From the NCBI GenBank assembly GCA_001916715.1, contig MNSZ01000062.1, positions 61,439 to 112,310 on the forward strand: a DNA stretch of 50,872 nt, read 5' to 3'. This document shows positions 32,708 through 40,789 of the stretch, piece by piece; the stretch's first letter is position 1; every line of letters begins with the position of its first letter. The notes beneath the pieces were generated by a model. The model was not told where the DNA came from, searched no databases, and saw nothing but the letters and a program-made list of their open reading frames with translations. The position numbers and the translations under genes are program-made. The DNA is from Firmicutes bacterium CAG:24053_14. GTDB lineage: Bacteria > Bacillota > Clostridia > Oscillospirales > Oscillospiraceae.

Positions 32708-33853
32708 ATGGCAGAAAAAAGAGATTATTATGAGGTCCTCGGCGTATCAAAGGACGCTACCGAGGATCAGCTCAAAAAAGCATACAGAAAGCTTGCCAAA
32801 GAAAATCACCCCGATCTTCATCCCGGCGACAAAGAGTGCGAAGCGCGGTTTAAAGAGATAAACGAGGCTTACGAAGTCCTTTCCGATGCTGATAAGCGCG
32901 CAAAGTACGATCGTTTCGGCCACGCCGCGTTCGACCCGAGTCAGGGTTATGGCGGCCAGGGCGGTTTCGGCGGCTTTGGCGATTTCGGCGGTTTCGGTGA
33001 TTTCGGCGGCTTTGGCGATATATTCGGCGACATTTTCGGCTTCGGCGGCAGTGGCGGCGGTAAGAACCCGAACGCTCCGCGCAAGGGCGAAAATCTGCGC
33101 GCAAACGTGAACATAAAGTTTGAGGAAGCGGCGTTCGGCGTCAAAAAGGAAGTGTTCGTAACGCGCGTTGAGCAGTGCCCCGACTGCAAGGGCACAGGCT
33201 GCGCCGCGGGCACGACTGCCGAGGTCTGCCCCGACTGCAAAGGCTCGGGTCAGGTGAAAACCACGCAGCGCACGCCGTTTGGTATGATGCAGCAGAACAC
33301 GCGATGCAATAAGTGCAAGGGCCGCGGCAAGATCATCCACAGCCCGTGCGGCACCTGCCACGGCGTCGGCAGCATCCGCCGCCAGCACAAGGTGAGCATC
33401 AGCATCCCTGCCGGTATCGACGACGGACAGACCATATCCCTGCGCGGACAGGGCAATGCCGGCGTAAACGGCGGCCCGGCCGGCGATCTGCTGGTCACGG
33501 TGCTCGTGCAGCCCCACGCAAGGTTTGAGCGCGAGGGCGCGTCGGTGCTCCTTAATCAGGATATATCCTTTGCAACGGCGGCGCTTGGCTCGGAGATCGA
33601 GGTTCCCACGCTCGACGGCAAGGTGAAGCTCAACATACCCGAGGGCACGCAGACAGGTACGACCTTCCGCCTAAAGGGCAAGGGCATTCCGTTCCTGCGC
33701 TCCGGCGGCAGAGGTGACCAGTTTGTTACCGTGAGGGTCGCGGTCCCGAAAAACCTCACCTCGGCACAGAAGGAAGCTCTTCGCGGCTTTGCCTCCTCGC
33801 TCGGCGAGACGGTCGAAACCAAAAACGGCGTGTTCGGCAAGCGTAAAAAGTAA
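32708..33853 (+). CDS. dnaJ: Chaperone protein DnaJ
   Basis: Co-chaperone that stimulates DnaK ATPase and delivers substrates. 381 residues: J domain (1-70, with HPD in KENHPDLHPGDKE), a Gly/Phe-rich linker (about 75-120), the zinc region with four C-x2-C-x-G-x-G repeats (CPDCKGTG, CPDCKGSG, CNKCKGRG, CGTCHGVG; about 155-225) and the C-terminal substrate domains. GAGGTGAAAGT precedes the ATG. It is 436 bases downstream of dnaK, an unusually long gap filled with repeat and hairpins. No separate CIRCE is seen, so it is probably read from the hrcA promoter. Confidence 0.97.
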   Translation: MAEKRDYYEVLGVSKDATEDQLKKAYRKLAKENHPDLHPGDKECEARFKEINEAYEVLSDADKRAKYDRFGHAAFDPSQGYGGQGGFGGFGDFGGFGDFGGFGDIFGDIFGFGGSGGGKNPNAPRKGENLRANVNIKFEEAAFGVKKEVFVTRVEQCPDCKGTGCAAGTTAEVCPDCKGSGQVKTTQRTPFGMMQQNTRCNKCKGRGKIIHSPCGTCHGVGSIRRQHKVSISIPAGIDDGQTISLRGQGNAGVNGGPAGDLLVTVLVQPHARFEREGASVLLNQDISFATAALGSEIEVPTLDGKVKLNIPEGTQTGTTFRLKGKGIPFLRSGGRGDQFVTVRVAVPKNLTSAQKEALRGFASSLGETVETKNGVFGKRKK

Positions 33854-33872
33854 GTGAATAAAGCGCTTTTGT

Positions 33873-33909
33873 GAAAAAAGGCAGCAAATCGCTGCCTTTT
33901 TTATTTTTC
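33873..33909 (+). terminator. Terminator of the heat-shock operon
   Basis: AAAAAAGGCAGC pairs with GCTGCCTTTTTT, followed by more T-rich sequence. Confidence 0.9.
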
Positions 33910-33921
33910 TCTGTCGGAAAA

Positions 33922-33959
33922 TTGACAAATTAACTAAAATATATTAAAATAGTTTAAAC
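33922..33959 (+). promoter_or_regulatory. Promoter and candidate operator of the MarR gene
   Basis: TTGACA (33922-33927), a 17-base spacer and TAAAAT (33945-33950). An AT-rich imperfect dyad, TTAACTAAAA against TTTTAGTTTAA-like sequence (about 33930-33958), overlaps the -10 region; MarR proteins often bind such sites in their own promoter. Confidence 0.6.
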
Positions 33960-33987
33960 ATCGGCTGCAATGAAAGGGGAGCTCAGT

Positions 33988-34431
33988 ATGCTGCAGGATA
34001 ACTTTTTGGAAGTGTACGATAAGTTTAAGCTTGAATTTTTCCGCAGAATATTTGAGCTTGTGCGCGAGCGCGAAGGCTCGCTTACGGCAATGGAGGCGTT
34101 TTCTATTGAGATAATCCATGCGCTCAACGAGCCGACGATCGGCCGCTTTGCCGAGTTTTTGAACATTTCGCAGTCGAATGCAACCTATAAGGTCAACAGC
34201 CTTATTAAAAAGGGCTACCTGAAAAAGCAAAACTCCGACACCGACCGTAGAGAGTATCACCTTGTTTTGTCGGAGAAGTACTATAACTATACCGATATCA
34301 TGCGCAGCTATGTAAAAACCGTCCTCGGCCGGATAGAGGAGAGCTTCTCGAAAGAGGAGATCGAGCTGTTTTCGAGCATGCTCATGCGCATATCGGCCGA
34401 AATGATGCCCGAGGCCGGAAACTTTGAATAA
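33988..34431 (+). CDS. MarR family transcriptional regulator
   Basis: Winged-helix regulator of 147 residues. The DNA-binding part is visible as TIGRFAEFLNISQSNATYKV followed by NSLIKKGYLKKQ and the wing SDTDRREYHLVLSEK, flanked by dimerisation helices. I start at the ATG at 33988, after AAAGGGGAG; an ATG 18 bases upstream would overlap that site. It is monocistronic between two terminators. Its targets are unknown; autoregulation is suggested by the dyad in its promoter. Confidence 0.9.
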   Translation: MLQDNFLEVYDKFKLEFFRRIFELVREREGSLTAMEAFSIEIIHALNEPTIGRFAEFLNISQSNATYKVNSLIKKGYLKKQNSDTDRREYHLVLSEKYYNYTDIMRSYVKTVLGRIEESFSKEEIELFSSMLMRISAEMMPEAGNFE

Positions 34432-34433
34432 TA

Positions 34434-34468
34434 AAATGCACCGACGTTTTTTCGCCGGTGCATTTTTG
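34434..34468 (+). terminator. Terminator of the MarR gene
   Basis: AAATGCACCG-A-C pairs with G-C-CGGTGCATTT (one mismatch), followed by TTTG. Confidence 0.8.
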
Positions 34469-34501
34469 CTGCCAAATTGACTTTTCAACAAGCGGCGCGG
34501 A

Positions 34502-34530
34502 TTGACAAGTGATATGCGCCGTGATACAAT
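34502..34530 (+). promoter_or_regulatory. Sigma-A promoter of the TetR-YhhN-lipid kinase operon
   Basis: TTGACA (34502-34507), a 17-base spacer and TACAAT (34525-34530). Confidence 0.85.
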
Positions 34531-34537
34531 ATACTCA

Positions 34538-34559
34538 ATAGGTAACTTGCGTTACCTAT
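34538..34559 (+). promoter_or_regulatory. Palindromic operator, probably for the adjacent TetR protein
   Basis: ATAGGTAAC-TTGC-GTTACCTAT is a perfect 9+4+9 palindrome at the expected transcription start and just before the TetR ribosome-binding site. The size and placement are typical of TetR autorepression. Confidence 0.8.
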
Positions 34560-34575
34560 GAAAGGAGCGTGTATC

Positions 34576-35154
34576 ATGGCACCCGAAACCCAGTTTTCCG
34601 CCGGAAAGATTATAGACGCGGCGATAGGCATAACGCGAGCACACGGCATTGACGCAGTAACCGCGCGGAGCATAGCAAAAGAACTCGGCTGCTCGGTAAA
34701 ACCGATCTTCACGGCGTTTGACAATATGGATGATGCTATAGAGGCAACGGTCGAAAGGGCGAGGAGCATTTTTACGGAGTTTATGCAGAAACCCTATGAA
34801 AAGCTTTCGTTCATGCGTATCGGACTGAGGTGGATCGACTTTGCACGAACGGAGCCGAATCTTTATAAACTGCTGTTCGTCCCGTCGGCGCGCGGCGCGC
34901 GGCTGACGACGCCACTGAATGTTTTTATGAATTTCGAGGGGCTGACGGAAAAAATTGTGCCGATAGTTGCTTCCGAGTTCGGCCTCAGCGGCGACAAGGC
35001 TTACAGATTGTATAACCAGATGATAATCCACGCCCACGGAATGGCCTGCATCCTTGTGAGCGGACAGACGGATTTTACGGAGCAGAGCATAAGAGAGATA
35101 TTCTCCGAGACTGTCGAAAGTCTTGTGGGGTATTATAAAAAATCGGAGGAATAG
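34576..35154 (+). CDS. TetR family transcriptional regulator
   Basis: 192 residues with an N-terminal HTH (SAGKIIDAAIGITRAHGIDA, VTARSIAKELGCSVKPIFTA) and a helical ligand domain. The recognition-helix turn reads SVKPIFTAFDN, a variant seen in TetR proteins of this subgroup. Start at 34576 after AAAGGAG; an ATG 18 bases earlier lies inside the operator. It leads an apparent operon with the YhhN protein (3-base gap) and the lipid kinase, so it may regulate membrane-lipid functions; that link is inferred from gene order. Confidence 0.9.
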   Translation: MAPETQFSAGKIIDAAIGITRAHGIDAVTARSIAKELGCSVKPIFTAFDNMDDAIEATVERARSIFTEFMQKPYEKLSFMRIGLRWIDFARTEPNLYKLLFVPSARGARLTTPLNVFMNFEGLTEKIVPIVASEFGLSGDKAYRLYNQMIIHAHGMACILVSGQTDFTEQSIREIFSETVESLVGYYKKSEE

Positions 35155-35157
35155 AGT

Positions 35158-35820
35158 TTGAAGATCGTATTTCTTGTCTTGTTCGCGGCGGCGAGCATAG
35201 CGCATTTGTATTTCAGCTGGAAGGACGATAAGCGCGGTCGAGCCGTGACGAAGCCGTTTTTGCTGCTGTTTCTGGCGCTGTATTACGTTTTTTCGGTCGA
35301 TAAGATCTCACTCGTGCTGCTTTTTGCTCTGCTGACGAGTTGGCTGGGTGATGTGCTGCTTATACCGAAGGGGCATAAGTGGTTCTCCGCCGGCGGCGTG
35401 AGCTTTATGGTCAGTCATTTTCTCTTCATAGCCGTGTATATCGAGCGCATAAGCTTTGCCGAGGTCCTGTGGCTACCGGTCATCGTCGCCGCGCTTGTCT
35501 ATTGTATCGTCGCGGCAAAGATAATCTCAATGGTGTGGAAGACGACACCCCGGCTTATGCGCGCCGTCATGTATATATATCTGCTGGCAAACAGCGCAAT
35601 GAACGTCTTTGCACTGATGCAGCTGTTATCGACAGGCACTCTTGGTGCGGTCATTGCCTATATCGGCGCGGTGCTGTTTTTCGTCTCGGATTGCAGCCTG
35701 TTTCTCGTCCGCTATTATAAGCCCCGGAAGATCGTCTACAAGGACCACTTTACGGTCATGCTGACCTACATCCTCGGCGAGCTGCTCATAACTCAGGGCA
35801 TAATCATGCTGACAATATAA
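35158..35820 (+). CDS. YhhN family membrane protein (lysoplasmalogenase-like)
   Basis: 220 residues, about seven or eight membrane helices. The family has members (TMEM86B, a Legionella YhhN protein) that cleave the vinyl ether bond of lysoplasmalogen. The motifs TSWLGDVLLIP and GAVLFFVSDCSLFLVRYY hold the conserved aspartates (SWLGD and SD). Start is TTG at 35158, behind CGGAGGAATAGAG. Clostridia make plasmalogens, so lipid turnover is plausible; the following gene is a lipid kinase. Substrate not shown by sequence. Confidence 0.85.
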   Translation: MKIVFLVLFAAASIAHLYFSWKDDKRGRAVTKPFLLLFLALYYVFSVDKISLVLLFALLTSWLGDVLLIPKGHKWFSAGGVSFMVSHFLFIAVYIERISFAEVLWLPVIVAALVYCIVAAKIISMVWKTTPRLMRAVMYIYLLANSAMNVFALMQLLSTGTLGAVIAYIGAVLFFVSDCSLFLVRYYKPRKIVYKDHFTVMLTYILGELLITQGIIMLTI

Positions 35821-35837
35821 AAACGGAGGAAAAAGGG

Positions 35838-36743
35838 ATGAAATGCGTATTTATAATCAATCCACATGCAGGCGAAGCCGATAACGAGGAAAAGATCCGC
35901 CGGGAGGCGGCGGGTATCGAAGGAGCCGACTGCGAGTTCTATGTCACAAAAGCTGTCGGCGACGCGACGGAATTTGTGCGAAATTGGTGCAAAGAACATG
36001 CCAGCGAAGAGGTGAGGTTTATCGCCTGCGGCGGCGACGGAACGATAAACGAGGTATTTAACGGCGCTGTCGGGCAGAAAAATGTCAGCGTAAGCTGCTA
36101 TCCGAGCGGCAGCGGCAACGATTTTGTCAAGGCGTTCGGCGGAGCGGAGCTGTTTCTGGATATCGCGAAGCTTATCACCGCGCCCACGCGAAAGCTTGAT
36201 CTGCTCAAGGTTGGCGACAGATACAGCAACAACGTGGTCAACTTCGGCTTTGATACCACCGTTGCGATAACGATAAACAAGGAACGCGACAAGACCGGCC
36301 ACGGCGGCAAGAACGCTTACACCAAGGGAGTTGTCACTGCGCTTATAAAAAGCATGAATAACCGCTGCACCGTCATAGCCGACGGCGAGACGCTCAATCC
36401 CGACGGAAAGCTTTTGCTGTGCACGTTGGCAAATGGCCAGTATGTCGGCGGCTCGTTCAAATGTGCGCCCAGATCCAGATCCGATGACGGACTGATCGAT
36501 GTTTGCATGATAAAGCCGATATCACGCCTGCGCTTTGTGAAAGTGCTCACACCTTATACAAACGGCGAGCATCTTGACGATCAGAGTATGAAGGACATAG
36601 TCATTTACCGTCAGGCAAAAGAGGTGGAAGTGATCGGCGGCGAGGGCTTTGCCTTTTCGCTCGACGGCGAGATAATATATTCAGACCGCTTTACCGTTAA
36701 GATCGCACCGTCTGTTCTCGACTTTGCCGTGCCGGAGGCATAA
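35838..36743 (+). CDS. Diacylglycerol kinase family lipid kinase (YegS/BmrU type)
   Basis: Soluble lipid kinase of 301 residues that phosphorylates diacylglycerol or a related lipid. The catalytic signature ACGGDGTINEVFNG (about residues 56-69) and the nucleotide-binding YPSGSGNDFVKAFG are intact. The C-terminal beta-sandwich contains ALSLDG-like AFSLDGE near residue 275. GGAGGAAAAAGGG precedes the ATG. It follows the YhhN gene by 17 bases and ends at a terminator, closing the TetR-led operon. Confidence 0.92.
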   Translation: MKCVFIINPHAGEADNEEKIRREAAGIEGADCEFYVTKAVGDATEFVRNWCKEHASEEVRFIACGGDGTINEVFNGAVGQKNVSVSCYPSGSGNDFVKAFGGAELFLDIAKLITAPTRKLDLLKVGDRYSNNVVNFGFDTTVAITINKERDKTGHGGKNAYTKGVVTALIKSMNNRCTVIADGETLNPDGKLLLCTLANGQYVGGSFKCAPRSRSDDGLIDVCMIKPISRLRFVKVLTPYTNGEHLDDQSMKDIVIYRQAKEVEVIGGEGFAFSLDGEIIYSDRFTVKIAPSVLDFAVPEA

Positions 36744-36749
36744 ACACTC

Positions 36750-36785
36750 ACAAAAGCTCTGCCTTTAGGCAGAGCTTTTGTGCAT
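36750..36785 (+). terminator. Terminator of the TetR-YhhN-kinase operon
   Basis: CAAAAGCTCTGCCT and its complement AGGCAGAGCTTTTG, with a one- to two-base loop centre. Confidence 0.85.
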
Positions 36786-36823
36786 TTTAGCGTAAAACAA
36801 AGACTGAGTGCGGCACGTTGTTG

Positions 36824-36852
36824 TTGACATTATCATACACCGGGTATAGAAT
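36824..36852 (+). promoter_or_regulatory. Sigma-A promoter of the aconitase-X pair
   Basis: TTGACA (36824-36829), a 17-base spacer and TAGAAT (36847-36852), 45 bases before the start codon. Confidence 0.85.
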
Positions 36853-36896
36853 ATAAATGTTAATTCAGTAACAAAAAAGAAGGAAGTGATCAGCAT

Positions 36897-38180
36897 ATGA
36901 AGCTTACACCCGAACAGCAGGCAATGCTAAACGGTGAAAAGGGGGAGACTATGGCGAAGGTCGTTAAGACCCTTGTCATGTACGGCGACACGTTCGGAGC
37001 CGAGCGTATGGTACCGATCAGCTCGAAATACGGCCACACGGTCATCAGCTTCGGCCTGAAGGTAATGAAGCCCGTGTACGATCTGTATCAGGAAATCATC
37101 GACGCCGGGCTTGTTTCCGGCCAGAAATTCACGGCCGACCCGAAGCCGCTGGACAAGCACGTCCCCAGCAGCCTGATAGAAGACCTTGTGTTCAAAAAAT
37201 TCATGTACACATATCAGGACAGCTACGAGCAGCAGCTGCGTGAGCTTGGCATAACAAGCGACGATGACTACACCTGCACCTGCTATCTCGACCAGGTCGG
37301 CAATAAGCCCGGCAAGGGCGAGGTGCTCTCGTGGGCGGAGTCGTCTGCCGTCGTGTACGCAAACTCCGTGCTCGGAGCACGCTGCAACCGCAACTCCGGC
37401 ATGATAGAGCTTATGGGCTCGATAGCCGGCTTTGTTCCCGAGTTCGGTCTGCTGCTGGACGAAAACCGCAAGGCGACGTGGATAGTTGAGCTAAAGTGCT
37501 CGAAAAAGCCGGACGCGCAGCTTCTCGGCTCTGCCATCGGCATGAAGGTCATGGAGGAGGTCCCGTATGTCAAGGGGCTTGACAAGTGGCTGGGAACGAC
37601 GCTCGACGAGGAAGCGTGCACATACCTCAAGGACTTCGGCGCGGCGACCGCGTCAAACGGCGCTGTCGGCCTGTATCACATCGAAAACCTCACACCCGAG
37701 GCCGTCGAGCAGGGCGAGAGCATCATTGCCGAGGGCGCCAAAACCTACGTCATCGACGATGCCGAGCTTGAGCGCGTCAAGGCAAACTACCCGGTGATCT
37801 GGAAAAATCCCGACGCAGAGCCACAGCTGTGCTTTGTCGGCTGCCCGCACATGACGCTCAGACAGCTTATCGACTGGACAACGGCCGTCGGCACGGAGCT
37901 TAACAAAAACGGCCTTAAAAAGGTCACCGTTCCCACGGTATTCACGGCTTCCACGCCCGTCATCAAGGAATTTGAGAAAACGCCGTACTATAAGCAGCTC
38001 AAGCGTCAGGGCATTATCCTCAGCTATATCTGCCCGCTTATGTATATGAACAATCCTCTGTGCAAGAAGAAGGCGGTCATCACCTCGTCGAATAAGCTGC
38101 GCACCTACACCAGCGCGAGATATTACACCGAGGCCGAGATCCTGCATACCATCACAACGAAGAGGGAGGGCAAAAAATGA
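36897..38180 (+). CDS. Aconitase X, catalytic (large) subunit
   Basis: Member of the AcnX/DUF521 hydro-lyase family. Characterised members are cis-3-hydroxy-L-proline dehydratases in bacteria and mevalonate-5-phosphate dehydratases in archaea. 427 residues with the family motifs NSVLGARCNRNSGMIELMGS, VGCPHMTLRQL and a cysteine in YICPLMYMNN that fits the iron-sulfur ligands. GAAGGAAGTG precedes the ATG. It overlaps the small-subunit gene by four bases. No proline racemase or mevalonate gene is adjacent, so the substrate stays open. Confidence 0.88.
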   Translation: MKLTPEQQAMLNGEKGETMAKVVKTLVMYGDTFGAERMVPISSKYGHTVISFGLKVMKPVYDLYQEIIDAGLVSGQKFTADPKPLDKHVPSSLIEDLVFKKFMYTYQDSYEQQLRELGITSDDDYTCTCYLDQVGNKPGKGEVLSWAESSAVVYANSVLGARCNRNSGMIELMGSIAGFVPEFGLLLDENRKATWIVELKCSKKPDAQLLGSAIGMKVMEEVPYVKGLDKWLGTTLDEEACTYLKDFGAATASNGAVGLYHIENLTPEAVEQGESIIAEGAKTYVIDDAELERVKANYPVIWKNPDAEPQLCFVGCPHMTLRQLIDWTTAVGTELNKNGLKKVTVPTVFTASTPVIKEFEKTPYYKQLKRQGIILSYICPLMYMNNPLCKKKAVITSSNKLRTYTSARYYTEAEILHTITTKREGKK

Positions 38181-38617
38181 AGACTTTCAAAGGAAGAGTA
38201 GTCGTCCCCGGAACATGCACGGCCGAGGCGCTCGTGTCCCACGGCGGCTTCAATACGCTCGCCTCGTATCAGATGGGAATGATGTTCGGCGATAAGCAGA
38301 TGAAATGCGGCGATCAGAACAACGCCGATATATACAAAAAGCCCATGATCGGCAAGGCGCTGTGCCTTCCGATGACCATCGGCTCGACCACAGGCGGCAT
38401 GGTGCTGTTCACGGTCTGCGCCCTCGGCAAGCAGGCGGCCTGCATGCTGTTTTCAAAGCCCATCGATCCGCTTGCGGCCTCCGGCGCCATCCTCGGTGAC
38501 GTGTGGACGGACGCAAAGATGCCCGTTGTTGACAGTTTGGGCGACGAGTTTCTTGAATACGTCAAGACCGGCGCAAAGGTGACCGTCAAGGCCGACGGCG
38601 TCGTGGAAGTCGAGTAA
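38177..38617 (+). CDS. Aconitase X, swivel-domain (small) subunit
   Basis: 146 residues of the DUF126 swivel domain that completes the AcnX active site. It begins KGRVVVPGTCTAEALVS, has NADIYKKPMIGKALCLP, and in place of the usual GSSSGS-type loop shows GSTTGGMVLFTV. The ATG lies in an ATGA overlap with the large subunit, behind GAGGGAGGGC, so the two are translated together. It closes the operon, with a terminator 16 bases downstream. Confidence 0.88.
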   Translation: MKTFKGRVVVPGTCTAEALVSHGGFNTLASYQMGMMFGDKQMKCGDQNNADIYKKPMIGKALCLPMTIGSTTGGMVLFTVCALGKQAACMLFSKPIDPLAASGAILGDVWTDAKMPVVDSLGDEFLEYVKTGAKVTVKADGVVEVE

Positions 38618-38632
38618 AATTGAATGCATAAC

Positions 38633-38664
38633 AAAAGGTCTGCCGCTCTGCGGCAGACCTTTGC
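38633..38664. terminator. Bidirectional terminator
   Basis: AAAAGGTCTGCCGC pairs perfectly with GCGGCAGACCTTTT between converging genes. Confidence 0.9.
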
Positions 38665-38680
38665 CCGTTATATGGAGTTG

Positions 38681-39358
38681 TCATTCGTACACGTCATAGC
38701 TGACGCTGTCGGAATAGTGCCACCATTCGCCGGAATATGGAACAAAGCCGTTTTCGACCATGACGTTTTCAAGAAGACGCGCGTTTTCCGCCGCCTCCGC
38801 GGATACGTCGCTGTAATCGCGGTCGGCAAGCGAGGTGAAATCGTCAAAGCCCGACGGCATGGGGATGCTCTCGCCGGTAGAGGTGACAAGCGTAATGTCA
38901 ACGGTGTTTGCGCGGCTGTGTTTGGAGTAGCCATTGTTTGGATCGGAGACATACACAGGATTAGGACATATCTCCCAAAGCTTAAACTGCGCGCTCACCG
39001 GACGGTAAGCGTCCCATATCTTCAGACTCAGACCGCGGCCCGAAAGCTCGTTCTGAGCGGCAAGCAGCTTTTTTACCGTGCCGTAGCGAAGATACGCTTC
39101 GTCCGAGTCGTAAATGACCTGGCCGGTGAAGTTGTCGGTCGTTGCGTACTTGAGATCTATAAAAATGCCGGGGATATAGTCGCGGACAAGCACAAGCTCG
39201 TCATCCGAAGGCTCGGGCGCAGGCGTCGGCGTCACAATCGGCGTCGGACTCGGCGAAGGCGTTTCGGCAGGCGGCGCGGACACTGCCGGCCGGGAAGATA
39301 AAGAGCAGCCGGATAACAAAAGCGCGGCGGCGATGATCACGGCCAAGAGCTTTTTCAT
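38681..39358 (-). CDS. D-Ala-D-Ala dipeptidase family lipoprotein (VanX-like)
   Basis: Zinc peptidase of the VanX/DdpX family (peptidase M15D) that cleaves D-Ala-D-Ala. 225 residues: lipobox LLSGC (Cys about residue 18), a Pro/Thr/Ser-rich linker to about residue 50, then the catalytic domain with WDAYRPVSAQFKLWE, the zinc-binding SKHSRANTVDITL (SxHxxGxAxD-type) and EWWHY. The signal peptide puts it outside the cell, unlike cytoplasmic VanX. It starts one base after the thymidine kinase stop, with GGAG in the end of tdk, so it is coupled to udk-tdk. No vanH or vanA ligase gene is present, so a vancomycin-resistance role is unlikely. Confidence 0.85.
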   Translation of the reverse strand: MKKLLAVIIAAALLLSGCSLSSRPAVSAPPAETPSPSPTPIVTPTPAPEPSDDELVLVRDYIPGIFIDLKYATTDNFTGQVIYDSDEAYLRYGTVKKLLAAQNELSGRGLSLKIWDAYRPVSAQFKLWEICPNPVYVSDPNNGYSKHSRANTVDITLVTSTGESIPMPSGFDDFTSLADRDYSDVSAEAAENARLLENVMVENGFVPYSGEWWHYSDSVSYDVYE

Positions 39359-39359
39359 G

Positions 39360-39959
39360 TCAATTCTCCGTAGTCGCCGAGCGGCGCTCCTGAGCCTTTA
39401 TCTTGCTCACCCAGCACTTGTGGCACATGGCAACGTAGCTGTCGTTTCCGCCGAGGAAAACCTGATCGCCGTGGGTGATGATGCGCCCGGTGGCATCGAT
39501 GCGCGCATTGACGGTCGCCTTGCGGCCGCATGCGCAGACGGTTTTTATCTCGGTTATGGAGTCGGCAAGCTCCATGAGCCTGCGCGCACCGGGGAAGAAG
39601 TGCGTCAGAAAATCGGTGCGCAGCCCGAAGCAGAGCACCGGCAGATCCTCGTCGTCAACGAGCTGCCGCAGCTGGTCGATCTGCTCGGGCGTGAAAAACT
39701 GCGCCTCGTCGGCGATTATAACATCGTGCCGCCCGGCCTTGGCGTAGGCCTCGATGATGTTCTGCTCGGGGGTTATGACCTCTGCCGAGCGCTTTAGGCC
39801 TATGCGGCTCTGCACGATATCCGCGCCGTCGCGCGTGTCGATGCTCGGCTTTATCAGCCAAACGCTCATGCCCAGCTCCTCGTAGTTGAACTGCGTTATC
39901 AGCGCCTGAGCCGATTTGGATGAGCCCATCGCGCCGTATTTAAAATAAAGCTTTGCCAT
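39360..39959 (-). CDS. tdk: Thymidine kinase
   Basis: Phosphorylates thymidine in the salvage pathway. 199 residues of the type II family: P-loop GAMGSSKSAQAL (residues 9-20; the common form has SGK at this position), DEAQFF, the lasso region, and the zinc ribbon CACGRKATVNAR with CHKCW. It lies nine bases after udk and one base before the dipeptidase gene. The P-loop variant GSSKS keeps the catalytic lysine and serine. Confidence 0.94.
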   Translation of the reverse strand: MAKLYFKYGAMGSSKSAQALITQFNYEELGMSVWLIKPSIDTRDGADIVQSRIGLKRSAEVITPEQNIIEAYAKAGRHDVIIADEAQFFTPEQIDQLRQLVDDEDLPVLCFGLRTDFLTHFFPGARRLMELADSITEIKTVCACGRKATVNARIDATGRIITHGDQVFLGGNDSYVAMCHKCWVSKIKAQERRSATTEN

Positions 39960-39968
39960 TTTGAAACC

Positions 39969-40595
39969 TCAATTCTTTGCAAGATGCGCGCGCACACGCT
40001 CGAGAACCATATCCATCGCGACCTGATTGTGTCCGCCCTCTGGGATGATGATGTCCGCCTTGCGCTTGCTTGGCTCGACAAACTGCTCGTGCATGGGCTT
40101 GACCGTCGTCAGATACTGGTTGACGACGCTCTCGAGGCTCCTGCCGCGGTCACGCACGTCGCGCACGATGCGGCGCAGAATGCGAACGTCCGCGTCTGTG
40201 TCGACGTAGATCTTGATATCCATAAGGTCGCACAGTTCCCGGCTCTGGAATATCAGAATCCCTTCGACGATTATGACACGCGCGGGCCTCACTGTCACGG
40301 TCTTTTCCGCGCGGTCGTGGATGGTGTAGTCATAGGTCGGGCAATGTACAGTCTCGCCGCGGCGCAGCCTCTTGATATCCTCGATGAGAAGGTCGGTGTC
40401 GAATGCGTCGGGATGGTCGTAGTTGAGCTTTGCTCGCTCCTCGTAGCTCATGCCGTGGTGCGCCTTATAGTAGTTGTCGTGATATATAACGCTGACATTT
40501 CCGCCGAAATGCTGCATGATCTTGCGCGTTATGGTGGTTTTGCCGCTGCCGGTGCCGCCGGCAATGCCGATCACCATTATGCTGCCGTCTTTCAT
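39969..40595 (-). CDS. udk: Uridine kinase
   Basis: Phosphorylates uridine and cytidine. 208 residues: P-loop GIAGGTGSGKTT near the N-terminus, NYDHPDAFDTDLL substrate-binding segment, CPTYDYTIHDR, and VIIVEGILIF Walker B-like strand. The ATG at 40595 follows GGGAGAACGGGT. First gene of udk-tdk-dipeptidase on the minus strand, divergent from deoD. Confidence 0.94.
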   Translation of the reverse strand: MKDGSIMVIGIAGGTGSGKTTITRKIMQHFGGNVSVIYHDNYYKAHHGMSYEERAKLNYDHPDAFDTDLLIEDIKRLRRGETVHCPTYDYTIHDRAEKTVTVRPARVIIVEGILIFQSRELCDLMDIKIYVDTDADVRILRRIVRDVRDRGRSLESVVNQYLTTVKPMHEQFVEPSKRKADIIIPEGGHNQVAMDMVLERVRAHLAKN

Positions 40596-40721
40596 ACCCG
40601 TTCTCCCAAAATCCGTTTTTTATTTTAATATACCACATCGGCGCAGGCGGCGCAACGAATTAATTAAGCCGACGAGGGCCTAAAGCGATAGGGGTTCTTT
40701 ATCGCCGCGCGGCTGCAAAAC

Positions 40722-40750
40722 TTGACTAAGCCGCGCATAACCGATATAAT
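40722..40750 (+). promoter_or_regulatory. Sigma-A promoter of deoD
   Basis: TTGACT (40722-40727), a 17-base spacer and TATAAT (40745-40750), 39 bases before the start codon. Confidence 0.85.
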
Positions 40751-40789
40751 CTGAGCAAAGCCAAATTTATTATTTGAGGAGGAAACAAA

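Noticed and set aside
38681..39358. Vancomycin-resistance locus
   Set aside because: Only a VanX-like domain is present, as an exported lipoprotein. There are no vanS/vanR, vanH or D-Ala-D-Lac ligase genes nearby.
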